From NCBI GenBank assembly GCA_003510135.1, contig DOKY01000020.1:28194-40902 (forward strand): a DNA stretch of 12,709 nt. The letters are read 5' to 3'. The DNA is from Pseudothermotoga sp. (GTDB lineage: Bacteria > Thermotogota > Thermotogae > Thermotogales > DSM-5069). A program made the position numbers and the translations under genes. Below are positions 6,949 through 12,709 of the stretch, in pieces. The notes under the pieces were generated by a model, which saw only the letters and a list, made by a program, of their open reading frames with translations, was not told the DNA's origin and made no database searches. Each line of letters starts with the position of its first letter. Within the stretch, counting starts at the first letter, position 1.

Positions 6949-7445
6949 CATCCTTCTTCCAGGAGAGAGTTGTTCTGAATCTGCACTCTGTAGCTCGATT
7001 CATGGTTGTAGAATCTTTTGAAGTATTCTTCTACGATCACTTTAGCCATCTGCTCTCTGTTCAGCGACTTTATCTTTTCGTACGATGCCAGACATATCAG
7101 TTCGCGCGGTCCGTTCTGGAAAATGACGAGTTCTTCGCTGAGCAACGTGGCATCTATTATCGCCAGTTCGTTCTTGCTTTCAAGCAGCTTGAACTCATCC
7201 ACGCTCTTGATTCTGCCAAACTCTATGCCTTCGCCAAGAAAATTGTTTAGGCTCTCATCGTCGAACATCACCAGCGACAGCAAGATCCTCGGTATCTTGT
7301 CCTGATAGACATACAGACACACGTTGAAGGTCCCAAACTGCACAGTGTTGAAAGAGGACCCATGAAGGGAGAAAATTTGCTTGAGCGTCTCTTCGGAAGC
7401 GTGTAGATCCGTGTACTGAACGGTGAAGTTGTCCAGCAGCGTCAT
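6948..7445 (-). CDS. Uncharacterised 165-aa protein coupled to kdd
   Basis: I do not recognise this 165-aa protein. It has no signal peptide or membrane segment, and composition suggests a soluble mixed alpha/beta fold: strands around VQFGTFNVCLYVY (35-47), RILLSLVMF (53-61), NELAIIDATLL (92-102) and RELICLASY (114-122), then a helix EQMAKVIVEEYFKRFY (131-146). No catalytic motif or metal-binding cysteine cluster stands out. The ATG overlaps the kdd stop by four bases (ATGA, 7442-7445), so the two are made together. It is the last gene before the terminator, and the terminator stem starts in its stop codon. This tight coupling suggests a role with Kdd or lysine fermentation, by inference only. 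Codon use looks like that of its neighbours and the frame is intact. Confidence 0.8.
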   Translation of the reverse strand: MTLLDNFTVQYTDLHASEETLKQIFSLHGSSFNTVQFGTFNVCLYVYQDKIPRILLSLVMFDDESLNNFLGEGIEFGRIKSVDEFKLLESKNELAIIDATLLSEELVIFQNGPRELICLASYEKIKSLNREQMAKVIVEEYFKRFYNHESSYRVQIQNNSLLEEG

Positions 7446-8479
7446 TTTTCACCATACCTTTCGAGGAAATGCTGATAAAGCTTTTCGTTCTCCCTGACGA
7501 TCTGCAGCGCGAACTCGGCGTGATGTTTCGCATAACCGTTGCCTATGATCATGTCCACGTCTTTGCCTATGCCTTCGGCACCCAGTGCGGCCTTGGTGAA
7601 ACTCGTCGCCATGGAAAAGAAATAGATTTTTCCTCTTTCCTTCGCGCAGAGTATCGAGGTCATTTCGGTGTCTGGAACGTTCACGACGTTGATTACCACG
7701 TCCGCGAGTCTTCCACCGGTAACTTCAACAAACTTTTCGTAGGATGAGACGGCGTCCTGCGCGTCGGAAACGAAGACATCGTCAACGAAACCAAGCTTTT
7801 TGAGCTGTTCTATCGATCTTTCAGAATGAACGAGCGCCACGACCCTGCCCGTCGGGCCTGCGTACTTCTTCGCCACATAACTGCACAGCACTCCAGACTT
7901 GCCGCCCGCACCGATGACGAGCACTAAGTCGGAAGGTGAAACGAGCCTTGCGGTTTGAATCGGAGCGCCTGCGACATCGAGCACGGCAAGCGCTACGGAC
8001 TCAGGCATGTCCTGAGGCAGGCGAGCGAACACACCTGTTTCGAAGAGTATCGCTTCAGCTTCGACGTCCACCTGATCTCTGTCCAGATATACCTTCTTTA
8101 TCTTCTTCAAATTCAGAGGCGTCAAGCTCAGCGAAACGAGCGTTGCGATCTTGTCGCCAACCTTCACATCGACGTTCAGATCTTTCCCTATAGCCTTCAC
8201 CTTGCCTATGAGCATACCTCCAGAACCCGTCACGGGGTTGTGCATTTTGCCTCTCTGCTCGACGATCTGCATTATCTTTTCTGCGACTTTCTGTTCGTCC
8301 GCCCCCACTTCACGCTTGATCTGAGCAAAAGAAGCTGCATCGATATTGAGCCTGATTACGTCGATCAGAATCTCGTTGTCGTAAAGTTTGCTCGTGTCGT
8401 TGTCCAGCTTCCAAGCAGGTTGCGGCAACTTCCCCTTCGGTTCGATCACTCTGTGTCTGCCGAATGGATCTCCTCTCAC
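7442..8479 (-). CDS. kdd: L-erythro-3,5-diaminohexanoate dehydrogenase
   Basis: A 345-aa NAD(P)-dependent dehydrogenase of the zinc-less medium-chain type. It oxidises L-erythro-3,5-diaminohexanoate to 5-amino-3-oxohexanoate in anaerobic lysine fermentation. Family-specific features are the N-terminal FGRHRVIEPKGKLPQPAWKLDN, the HNPVTGSGGMLIGKV block (about residues 80-94), and the nucleotide-binding glycine loop VIGAGGKSGVL near residue 190. The rest is full length for Kdd. GGAGGG abuts the ATG at 8485, too close to serve it, but stands 6 bases before the GTG at 8477-8479, so I prefer the GTG; the ATG would add two residues. It lies downstream of a sugar-binding protein gene and overlaps the 165-aa gene. 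The usual kamA, kamD/E, kce and kal partners are not in the window. Acetoin- or sorbitol-type MDR activity is the fallback. Confidence 0.93.
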   Translation of the reverse strand: MRGDPFGRHRVIEPKGKLPQPAWKLDNDTSKLYDNEILIDVIRLNIDAASFAQIKREVGADEQKVAEKIMQIVEQRGKMHNPVTGSGGMLIGKVKAIGKDLNVDVKVGDKIATLVSLSLTPLNLKKIKKVYLDRDQVDVEAEAILFETGVFARLPQDMPESVALAVLDVAGAPIQTARLVSPSDLVLVIGAGGKSGVLCSYVAKKYAGPTGRVVALVHSERSIEQLKKLGFVDDVFVSDAQDAVSSYEKFVEVTGGRLADVVINVVNVPDTEMTSILCAKERGKIYFFSMATSFTKAALGAEGIGKDVDMIIGNGYAKHHAEFALQIVRENEKLYQHFLERYGEK

Positions 8480-8485
8480 GTTCAT

Positions 8486-8491
8486 CCCTCC
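8486..8491 (-). promoter_or_regulatory. Ribosome binding site that decides the kdd start
   Basis: GGAGGG directly touches the ATG at 8485 but lies 6 bases before the GTG at 8479. Normal spacing therefore favours the GTG two codons inside the longer frame. Confidence 0.6.
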
Positions 8492-8499
8492 GGAACCGA

Positions 8500-8522
8500 A
8501 GCGGGGGCTGAAGCCCCCCGCT
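8500..8522. promoter_or_regulatory. G+C-rich hairpin between the binding-protein gene and kdd
   Basis: On the plus strand AGCGGGGGCT (8500-8509) faces AGCCCCCCGCT (8512-8522), with one extra C and a minimal loop. The minus-strand transcript forms the same strong stem. It starts 5 bases after the binding-protein stop and ends 8 bases before the kdd binding site. No U-tract follows, so it is not a standard terminator. Protection of the upstream mRNA or partial attenuation fits better. Confidence 0.75.
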
Positions 8523-8527
8523 CAGAC

Positions 8528-9787
8528 TCACAAGCCTTCTTTTTCGAGCTCTCTTTTGATCTCGGCCTCCGCCCACGCCAGACCTTCTTCTATGGTCTTT
8601 TTACCGTACAGAACATCGCTCACCATTGTGCCAACGATGGATCTTATCTCAGCCCAGACTCCGATCTGTGGATCGAACACACCGTACGGGAGCTGGATCA
8701 GAGGAACCTCGGCGGCTGGATCTTCCGCAACCAACTTCTTCCATATCGCAGTTTCGGTCGCACTCTTTCTCACAGGCAGATAACCCGTCTTGACGGCCCA
8801 GTAGGCGGTGATCTCTGGAGAGATCAAGAATTTCATGAACTCCCAGGCTGCCTTCTTCTCTTCAGGTTTCGCCGTGCTGAACATGATCACGTCGGTTCCT
8901 GCGAACTGAACGTTTCTCGTTTTCCAGACGGGTACAGGAGCCCACGTCCATCCATGCTTACCCCTGGAAGCGGCATCAACGTAAGGCTTGCTCGCAACCG
9001 TCTCTATGAACATCGCGATCTTGCCTTCACCAAACGGTCCATCCAGATAGCCACCCTGCACGAGCGCGTACTTGTCCTTAAGATCGAGCAGGAACTGAAG
9101 AACTTCCCTCGATTCAGCACTGTTGATCGTCACCTTCCATTTGCCGTCGGGACCTTTCTGGAGTATGGAACCGCCGTTGAGCGCCAAAAAGACCTGGAAA
9201 TGGTCCACGGTGGATCTGAAGCCAAAACCGTACTGATCGATCGTGCCATCGTTGTCAAAGTCTTCGGTCAGGAGTATCGCAGCCTTTTTGAGCTCGCCGA
9301 TGGTTTCGGGTATCTTGAGACCGGCGAGTGCGAGCGCATCCGTGTTCACGTACAGAACGTAGATGCTCTTGTTGAACGGTACTGCGTAGATCTTATCGCC
9401 CCAGGTGCAGTTCAATCTCATCGGCTCCCAGATGTCTTCCCACTCGGCTTTGGAAAGCCCTATCTGCGGATCGTTGACGTAGCTGTTGAGGACTTCGACG
9501 ATTCCAGAGTAAATGAGCTTCGCTGTCCAGTTCGAATAGGCCTGCGATATCGTTGGAAGTTCTCCCGCCTGAGCAGCGGCAAGGAGCTTCTGTTGTAGCG
9601 CTGAGTAGTTTCCGATGTAGATCGCTTCAACCTCGATGTCGGGATGCTGCTGGTTGAAGAAGTTGACGATCTCCTGCAATGTCTTACCATGTCCACCGCC
9701 CATCGCATGCCAGAACGTGACCTTGACCTTTGCCACCGTGAGTGTTACAAGCATCAGCGCGAGTAAAACGACGAGAAACCTTCTCAT
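8528..9787 (-). CDS. ABC transporter sugar (CUT1-type) extracellular solute-binding protein
   Basis: A 419-aa exported binding protein of solute-binding family 1. Residues 1-19 form a signal peptide (MRRFLVVLLALMLVTLTVA) with no lipobox cysteine, so it should be cut by signal peptidase I and stay soluble in the periplasm. The mature start VKVTFWHAMGGGHGKTL and NQQHPDIEVEAIYIGNY resemble UgpB-like glycerol-phosphate and sugar binders. DFDNDGTID (176-184) is the calcium-type loop often found in this family, and the C-terminal part shows AWEFMKFLISPEITAYWA and TGYLPVRKSA. The ligand cannot be told. Its ATG overlaps the coaE stop by four bases, with GGAGGTG ahead. No permease or ATPase gene is adjacent, so it must work with a transporter encoded elsewhere. 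A strong hairpin follows the stop codon. Confidence 0.93.
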   Translation of the reverse strand: MRRFLVVLLALMLVTLTVAKVKVTFWHAMGGGHGKTLQEIVNFFNQQHPDIEVEAIYIGNYSALQQKLLAAAQAGELPTISQAYSNWTAKLIYSGIVEVLNSYVNDPQIGLSKAEWEDIWEPMRLNCTWGDKIYAVPFNKSIYVLYVNTDALALAGLKIPETIGELKKAAILLTEDFDNDGTIDQYGFGFRSTVDHFQVFLALNGGSILQKGPDGKWKVTINSAESREVLQFLLDLKDKYALVQGGYLDGPFGEGKIAMFIETVASKPYVDAASRGKHGWTWAPVPVWKTRNVQFAGTDVIMFSTAKPEEKKAAWEFMKFLISPEITAYWAVKTGYLPVRKSATETAIWKKLVAEDPAAEVPLIQLPYGVFDPQIGVWAEIRSIVGTMVSDVLYGKKTIEEGLAWAEAEIKRELEKEGL

Positions 9788-10356
9788 CCACCAACACCTC
9801 CCTCAAGCAACCTTTTATAAATGTCAAGCACCCTGTTTCTGAGAGAAGCCAGATCGAAGTTGTTCTCAATTACGATGCCTTCCTCGACGATATCCTTCTG
9901 TGCCGCGAGCCGCCTTTGAATCTCTTCTTGACTCAAGCCCTTTTTCTCAAGCCTTTCGACGATCTTTGCTTCGTCACATTTAACAGTGATGATCACGTCA
10001 CACAGCTCTGCCAGTCCGATCCTCCTCAACAGCGCTGCGTCCAGCACCACAACGTTCGAACAGCCTTCGATCATCTTGAGCACTCTATCTTTGATGACTG
10101 GATGAACGACGCTCTCGAGGATTCTCAACTTTTCTTCGTCTTCAAAGACTGCCTTCGCGAGCTTCTTCCTGTCGACCTCACCCTGACAGAAAATCTCTGG
10201 ACCGAACAGCTGTCTCAAGCGATCCTTCACAGTTTCTTCTTTCAGCACCTCGTGTCCAATTTTGTCGACATCTATGACCTGGGCTCCGAGTTCTTTCAAA
10301 ATTTCCGCCACGGTGCTTTTTCCACAGCCCATCTTTCCCGTCAGACCAACCACCAA
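9784..10356 (-). CDS. coaE: Dephospho-CoA kinase
   Basis: A 190-aa P-loop kinase that phosphorylates dephospho-CoA on the ribose 3'-OH, the last step of coenzyme A synthesis. Walker A is GKMGCGKST (7-15), after the typical opening VVGLTG. It is followed by LGAQVIDVDKIGHEVL, where the DxD-like pair binds substrate and magnesium, and then the CoaE motifs ESVVHPVI and VVVLDAALL. The C-terminal lid contains RLAAQ and ends in helix. Length is normal. The start is a weak TTG (10354-10356) just two bases after the stop of the 76-aa gene; a GTG follows immediately and could be used instead. AAGGA lies ~11 bases upstream. Initiation probably relies on coupling to the upstream gene. Its stop overlaps the start of the solute-binding protein gene. 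Confidence 0.95.
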   Translation of the reverse strand: MVVGLTGKMGCGKSTVAEILKELGAQVIDVDKIGHEVLKEETVKDRLRQLFGPEIFCQGEVDRKKLAKAVFEDEEKLRILESVVHPVIKDRVLKMIEGCSNVVVLDAALLRRIGLAELCDVIITVKCDEAKIVERLEKKGLSQEEIQRRLAAQKDIVEEGIVIENNFDLASLRNRVLDIYKRLLEGGVGG

Positions 10357-10358
10357 CT

Positions 10359-10589
10359 TCAGTGGATCCTTTCCCCCTTGCCGAGCAACGGCTCAATCTG
10401 GGCGAACTCCTCTTCTGTGACCACGATCAGAGCTGGTTCTGTCCCAACCTGGTTGTAGAACTCGACGAACTTCTTTTCCACATCGACTCCCTCGTTCACA
10501 ACCACAACGTAGACGTTCTCGCCCAGTGGGCCTTCATCCACGTGATACAGGCACTTGGGTTTGAATATCTCAAGGATCTTCTGCGTCAT
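10359..10589 (-). CDS. Small hypothetical protein (76 aa) between pgi and coaE
   Basis: A 76-aa acidic soluble protein whose function I do not know. It begins MTQKILEIFKPKCLYHVDEG, then a hydrophobic strand ENVYVVVVNEGVDVEKKFVE and a second strand ALIVVTEEEFAQIEPLLGKG. The strand-helix-strand layout with a final LIVVTEEEF faintly recalls the core of small nucleotidyltransferase domains. However, the GS...D.D catalytic motif is absent, so this is only a structural guess. Its ATG overlaps the pgi stop (ATGA, 10586-10589) and its own stop lies two bases before coaE, so it is translated between two housekeeping enzymes. I recall a hypothetical gene at the same place in T. maritima, which supports a conserved real gene, but I could not check this. 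Confidence 0.75.
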   Translation of the reverse strand: MTQKILEIFKPKCLYHVDEGPLGENVYVVVVNEGVDVEKKFVEFYNQVGTEPALIVVTEEEFAQIEPLLGKGERIH

Positions 10590-11941
10590 TCGATCACGAC
10601 CTTTTTCGATAGTTCTGGAAACGCCATCTTCTCAAAACCTTTTCTTCCCATCAAAGAGTAGGTTATCTGTTTGCCGAGTTCGACACCAGGCTGATCATAC
10701 GGATTGATCTTCAAAAGCTTTCCCATCAACGCCGTCGTGAACTCGTAGTACATGAAGAACTGACCGAGCTCGTACGCGTCGATCGACGGGAAAATCACCC
10801 TCATGCTCGGACGGTTGTTGAAAGCGAGGGACCTTTCCGTTCCAAACAGCTCGTTCCTGAGCAGGTTCGATAGCTTCTTACCCCCAAGATAAGAGATCTC
10901 CTCATCGTCGTGTATCGAGGGTATCAGAATGTCCCTGTCGAAGTTTTCGACCTCCACGAACGTTATGGTCTTGTCATCCGGCCCTTCGTTGTAGAGCTGA
11001 ACCTGTGAATGTTGATCCACCACACCAAGTGCTTTTATCGGTGTCAGTCCCTCGTGTACCACTTCTTTCTCGAGCGAGTATTTCTTTCCCAGACTCTCTG
11101 CCCACAGCTGTCTGAACCAGTCTGCGAGCGTGTACAGACGGTTCGTATACGGCATCATAACACTGATGCGTCTTCCCTTGAGCTTGTGCAGATAATGACA
11201 GGCAGCCATCATCGCCGCGGGATTCTTCCACATGTCTAGCACAACGCATTTCGCGTACGCATCTTTTGCACCGTCGATGAGGGCCTTGATGTCAACACCT
11301 ATGGCCATGGCAGGCAGCAATCCCACCGGGGAGAGGACGCTGAACCTGCCACCGAGCTCCGGCGGGATATCGAGTGCGACGATCTTTTCTCTCTCAGCAA
11401 TCCTCCTGAGCAATCCTTTCTTCGGATCGGTCGTGAACACGATGTGTTCTGCGGGGTTCAACCCTCTGACTTCCAGCAGGCCTCTGACAATCTGATAGTG
11501 CGCCAGACACTCGGCGGTCGAACCAGACTTGGAAACCACGTTGAAGATCGTATAGCGCGGATCTATTCGATCGAACACACTCGCGGTGTAGTCCGGATCG
11601 ACGTTCTCAAGGAAGAAGATCCTCAAATAACCTCCACGCTCAGATTTTGAAAGATAGTTCCAGTCGAAAGGCTTCAGTGCATTCGCGAGCGCGGCCGCCC
11701 CAAGGCTCGAACCACCTATACCTATCACGACCAAGGTGTCGAAGTTCAAGATCCATTCCCTCAAATCCTCGACAGCGTCCATCAGGTTCCTGTCGAACAG
11801 CACCTTCACGAAAGCCGGTTTTTCCCTCGCAATCTCTTCGACAAACCGAGTCAGAGTCGGCTGAAGCTGTGAAAACTCCTCCTCGGTCACACCACCCTTC
11901 ACGTTCGGTTCGAACATGAAACTGAAATCGAACCTGAGCAT
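10586..11941 (-). CDS. pgi: Glucose-6-phosphate isomerase
   Basis: A 451-aa cytoplasmic enzyme interconverting glucose 6-phosphate and fructose 6-phosphate. Two SIS subdomains are visible: phosphate-binding loops VVIGIGGSSLG (71-81) and VSKSGSTAE (136-144). Family signature 1 is ELGGRFSVLSPVG (195-207). Catalytic residues can be placed at E282 (QLWAESLGKK), H311 (VVDQHSQVQ) and K424 in signature 2 (NPYDQPGVELGK). Length fits the shorter bacterial type (E. coli Pgi is ~550). I chose the ATG at 11939-11941 because GAGGAG lies about 8 bases before it and the product opens like other Thermotoga Pgi (LRFDFS). An in-frame GTG three codons earlier overlaps the binding site. It follows apt after 12 bases, with the binding site reaching into the apt stop, and overlaps the 76-aa gene. 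Confidence 0.97.
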   Translation of the reverse strand: MLRFDFSFMFEPNVKGGVTEEEFSQLQPTLTRFVEEIAREKPAFVKVLFDRNLMDAVEDLREWILNFDTLVVIGIGGSSLGAAALANALKPFDWNYLSKSERGGYLRIFFLENVDPDYTASVFDRIDPRYTIFNVVSKSGSTAECLAHYQIVRGLLEVRGLNPAEHIVFTTDPKKGLLRRIAEREKIVALDIPPELGGRFSVLSPVGLLPAMAIGVDIKALIDGAKDAYAKCVVLDMWKNPAAMMAACHYLHKLKGRRISVMMPYTNRLYTLADWFRQLWAESLGKKYSLEKEVVHEGLTPIKALGVVDQHSQVQLYNEGPDDKTITFVEVENFDRDILIPSIHDDEEISYLGGKKLSNLLRNELFGTERSLAFNNRPSMRVIFPSIDAYELGQFFMYYEFTTALMGKLLKINPYDQPGVELGKQITYSLMGRKGFEKMAFPELSKKVVIE

Positions 11942-11953
11942 AACAATCACTCC

Positions 11954-12466
11954 TCAATAGACCAGAACGGAACGCACATCGTAACCTTTCAGCCTCTCAC
12001 GTGGATTGAGATAACTAAGCTCTATGAGAAAACACATTCCCGTCACTTCGCCACCAACGTTCTTCACTAAGTTGGCTATTGCTGCGGCCGTACCACCAGT
12101 TGCCAAGACGTCGTCCACGATGACCACACGCTGACCTTGCTGCAGAGCGTCCGAATGCATGTGAAGCTGAGCAGTCCCGTACTCCAAGCTGTATTCGATG
12201 GAGACGGTTCTGTAGGGCAGTTTCCCGGGTTTCCTCACCGGAACAAAACCCTTGCCGAGCCTGTAAGCAAGAGCCGCACCGAAGATGAAACCGCGCGCTT
12301 CGGGAGAAACGATTAGATCAAACCTCATGTCCTGCAGGATCTTCGTCATCTCGTCGATCGCCTTCTGGAGAGCTGCAGGATTCTTAAGCAGAGGGGTGAC
12401 GTCTCTGAAGATGATACCCTTTGCGGGAAAATCGGGAATATCCCTGATGAAAGTTTTCAGCTCCAC
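11954..12466 (-). CDS. apt: Adenine phosphoribosyltransferase
   Basis: A 170-aa type I phosphoribosyltransferase making AMP from adenine and PRPP in purine salvage. It has the N-terminal Apt hallmark FIRDIPDFPAKGIIFRDVTPLL, the flexible-loop region RKPGKLPYRT, the hood residues EARGFIFGAALAYRLG, and the PRPP loop VVIVDDVLATGGTAAA. It ends YDVRSVLVY as usual. I placed the start at the GTG giving M-ELKTFIRD, which matches standard Apt length and has GGTGA five bases upstream. Another GTG three codons earlier (12475) is possible but sits only two bases from AGGA. It is the first gene of the long minus-strand run. The gap up to the rpmB terminator contains a TAAAAT at 12502-12507 without a clear -35 box, so the promoter is uncertain. 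Pgi follows 12 bases downstream. Confidence 0.96.
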   Translation of the reverse strand: MELKTFIRDIPDFPAKGIIFRDVTPLLKNPAALQKAIDEMTKILQDMRFDLIVSPEARGFIFGAALAYRLGKGFVPVRKPGKLPYRTVSIEYSLEYGTAQLHMHSDALQQGQRVVIVDDVLATGGTAAAIANLVKNVGGEVTGMCFLIELSYLNPRERLKGYDVRSVLVY

Positions 12467-12509
12467 AACGCTCACCGTCCTTTTTCAAGTCTCACAAGTA
12501 CATTTTAGC

Positions 12510-12543
12510 AAAAAACAAGATCGCGCGGGTCCTCCGCGCGATC
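12510..12543 (-). terminator. Intrinsic terminator of rpmB
   Basis: On the minus strand GATCGCGCGG (12534-12543) pairs perfectly over 10 bases with CCGCGCGATC (12519-12528) around a 5-base loop, then TTGTTTTTT. The stem begins in the rpmB stop codon. It separates rpmB from the apt-pgi gene run. Confidence 0.92.
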
Positions 12544-12709
12544 AAACCGCTGCTGCTTTCTTGACTTTTCCTGCCTTCAGGCATTTGGCACACACTCTCA
12601 TGGTCTTGATCGTTCCATCCTCGAGTACGACTTTTACCCTCTGGACATTCGGTCTGAACATCCTCGGTGTGTGCCTGTTCGAGTGACTCACGTTCTTACC
12701 AGCTACGGG
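12542..12709 (-). CDS. rpmB: 50S ribosomal protein L28, C-terminal part
   Basis: The last 55 codons of rpmB; the start lies beyond the right edge, probably by about 11 codons. The visible part PVAGKNVSHSNRHTPRMF, then NVQRVKVVLEDGTIKTMRV, is classic L28, a small basic protein of the large ribosomal subunit. The CAKC pair (40-43) would be half of a zinc ribbon as in zinc-binding L28 forms; whether the matching N-terminal CxxC exists cannot be seen. It ends in the basic tail KAGKVKKAAAV. A strong intrinsic terminator starts in the stop codon, so it is probably the last or only gene of its unit. Confidence 0.96.
   Translation of the reverse strand, partial: PVAGKNVSHSNRHTPRMFRPNVQRVKVVLEDGTIKTMRVCAKCLKAGKVKKAAAV

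Noticed and set aside
8500..8522. Reading the intergenic hairpin as an intrinsic terminator
   Set aside because: Neither strand has a U-tract after the stem, so I list it as a regulatory or protective hairpin instead.
7955..9598. Long open frame of 547 codons on the plus strand, antisense to the binding-protein gene and kdd
   Set aside because: It lies fully opposite two well-supported genes, has no family features, is rich in Arg/His/Leu as expected of a shadow frame, and has no sensible start region.
1..12709. Search for CRISPR repeats, insertion sequences, phage genes and toxin-antitoxin pairs
   Set aside because: By eye I saw no regularly spaced direct repeats, transposase or integrase motifs, or stretch of clearly different composition.

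Overview
The window looks like bacterial chromosome from the order Thermotogales. It is roughly half G+C, has dense thermophile-style operons with many 4-base ATGA overlaps, uses AGA/AGG arginine codons heavily, and has strong AGGAGGTGATC-type ribosome binding sites. The butanol-dehydrogenase-like iron alcohol dehydrogenase closely resembles Thermotoga maritima proteins as I remember them. The apt-pgi-small protein-coaE order also fits that group. Base composition and the lysine-fermentation gene point to Pseudothermotoga rather than Thermotoga proper, but that is inference. I see no mobile element, phage, CRISPR or toxin-antitoxin system. This is core chromosome with some unusual gene neighbours.

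Layout. (1) Bases 1-928, minus strand: etfB followed by the start of etfA, an electron transfer flavoprotein pair. (2) Bases 1028-4175, plus strand, divergent from etfBA: nagZ-murQ-gntR, a compact peptidoglycan amino-sugar recycling operon with its own GntR/HutC-type regulator. (3) Bases 4152-6789, minus strand, convergent with gntR: an iron-dependent alcohol dehydrogenase, then tRNA-Ser(CGA), panC and a DUF5317 membrane protein. (4) Bases 6948-12466, minus strand: one long tightly packed gene run, apt - pgi - 76-aa protein - coaE - sugar-binding protein - kdd - 165-aa unknown protein. It is closed by a clear intrinsic terminator just after the last stop codon. (5) Bases 12510-12709, minus strand: the 3' end of rpmB (ribosomal protein L28) and its terminator.

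How the parts work together. NagZ and MurQ release and convert cell-wall amino sugars, with the GntR protein the likely sensor. Apt, Pgi, PanC and CoaE are housekeeping enzymes of purine salvage, glycolysis and coenzyme A synthesis. Kdd (L-erythro-3,5-diaminohexanoate dehydrogenase) belongs to lysine fermentation, which ends in crotonyl-CoA and butyryl-CoA. ETF is the usual electron carrier of that reduction, and a butanol-dehydrogenase-like enzyme could handle the resulting alcohol/aldehyde pair. That link is inference, since no other lysine-fermentation gene is present here.

The least explained items are the 165-aa protein coupled to kdd, the lone ABC solute-binding protein lodged between coaE and kdd, the G+C-rich hairpin between that gene and kdd, and the 76-aa protein between pgi and coaE.
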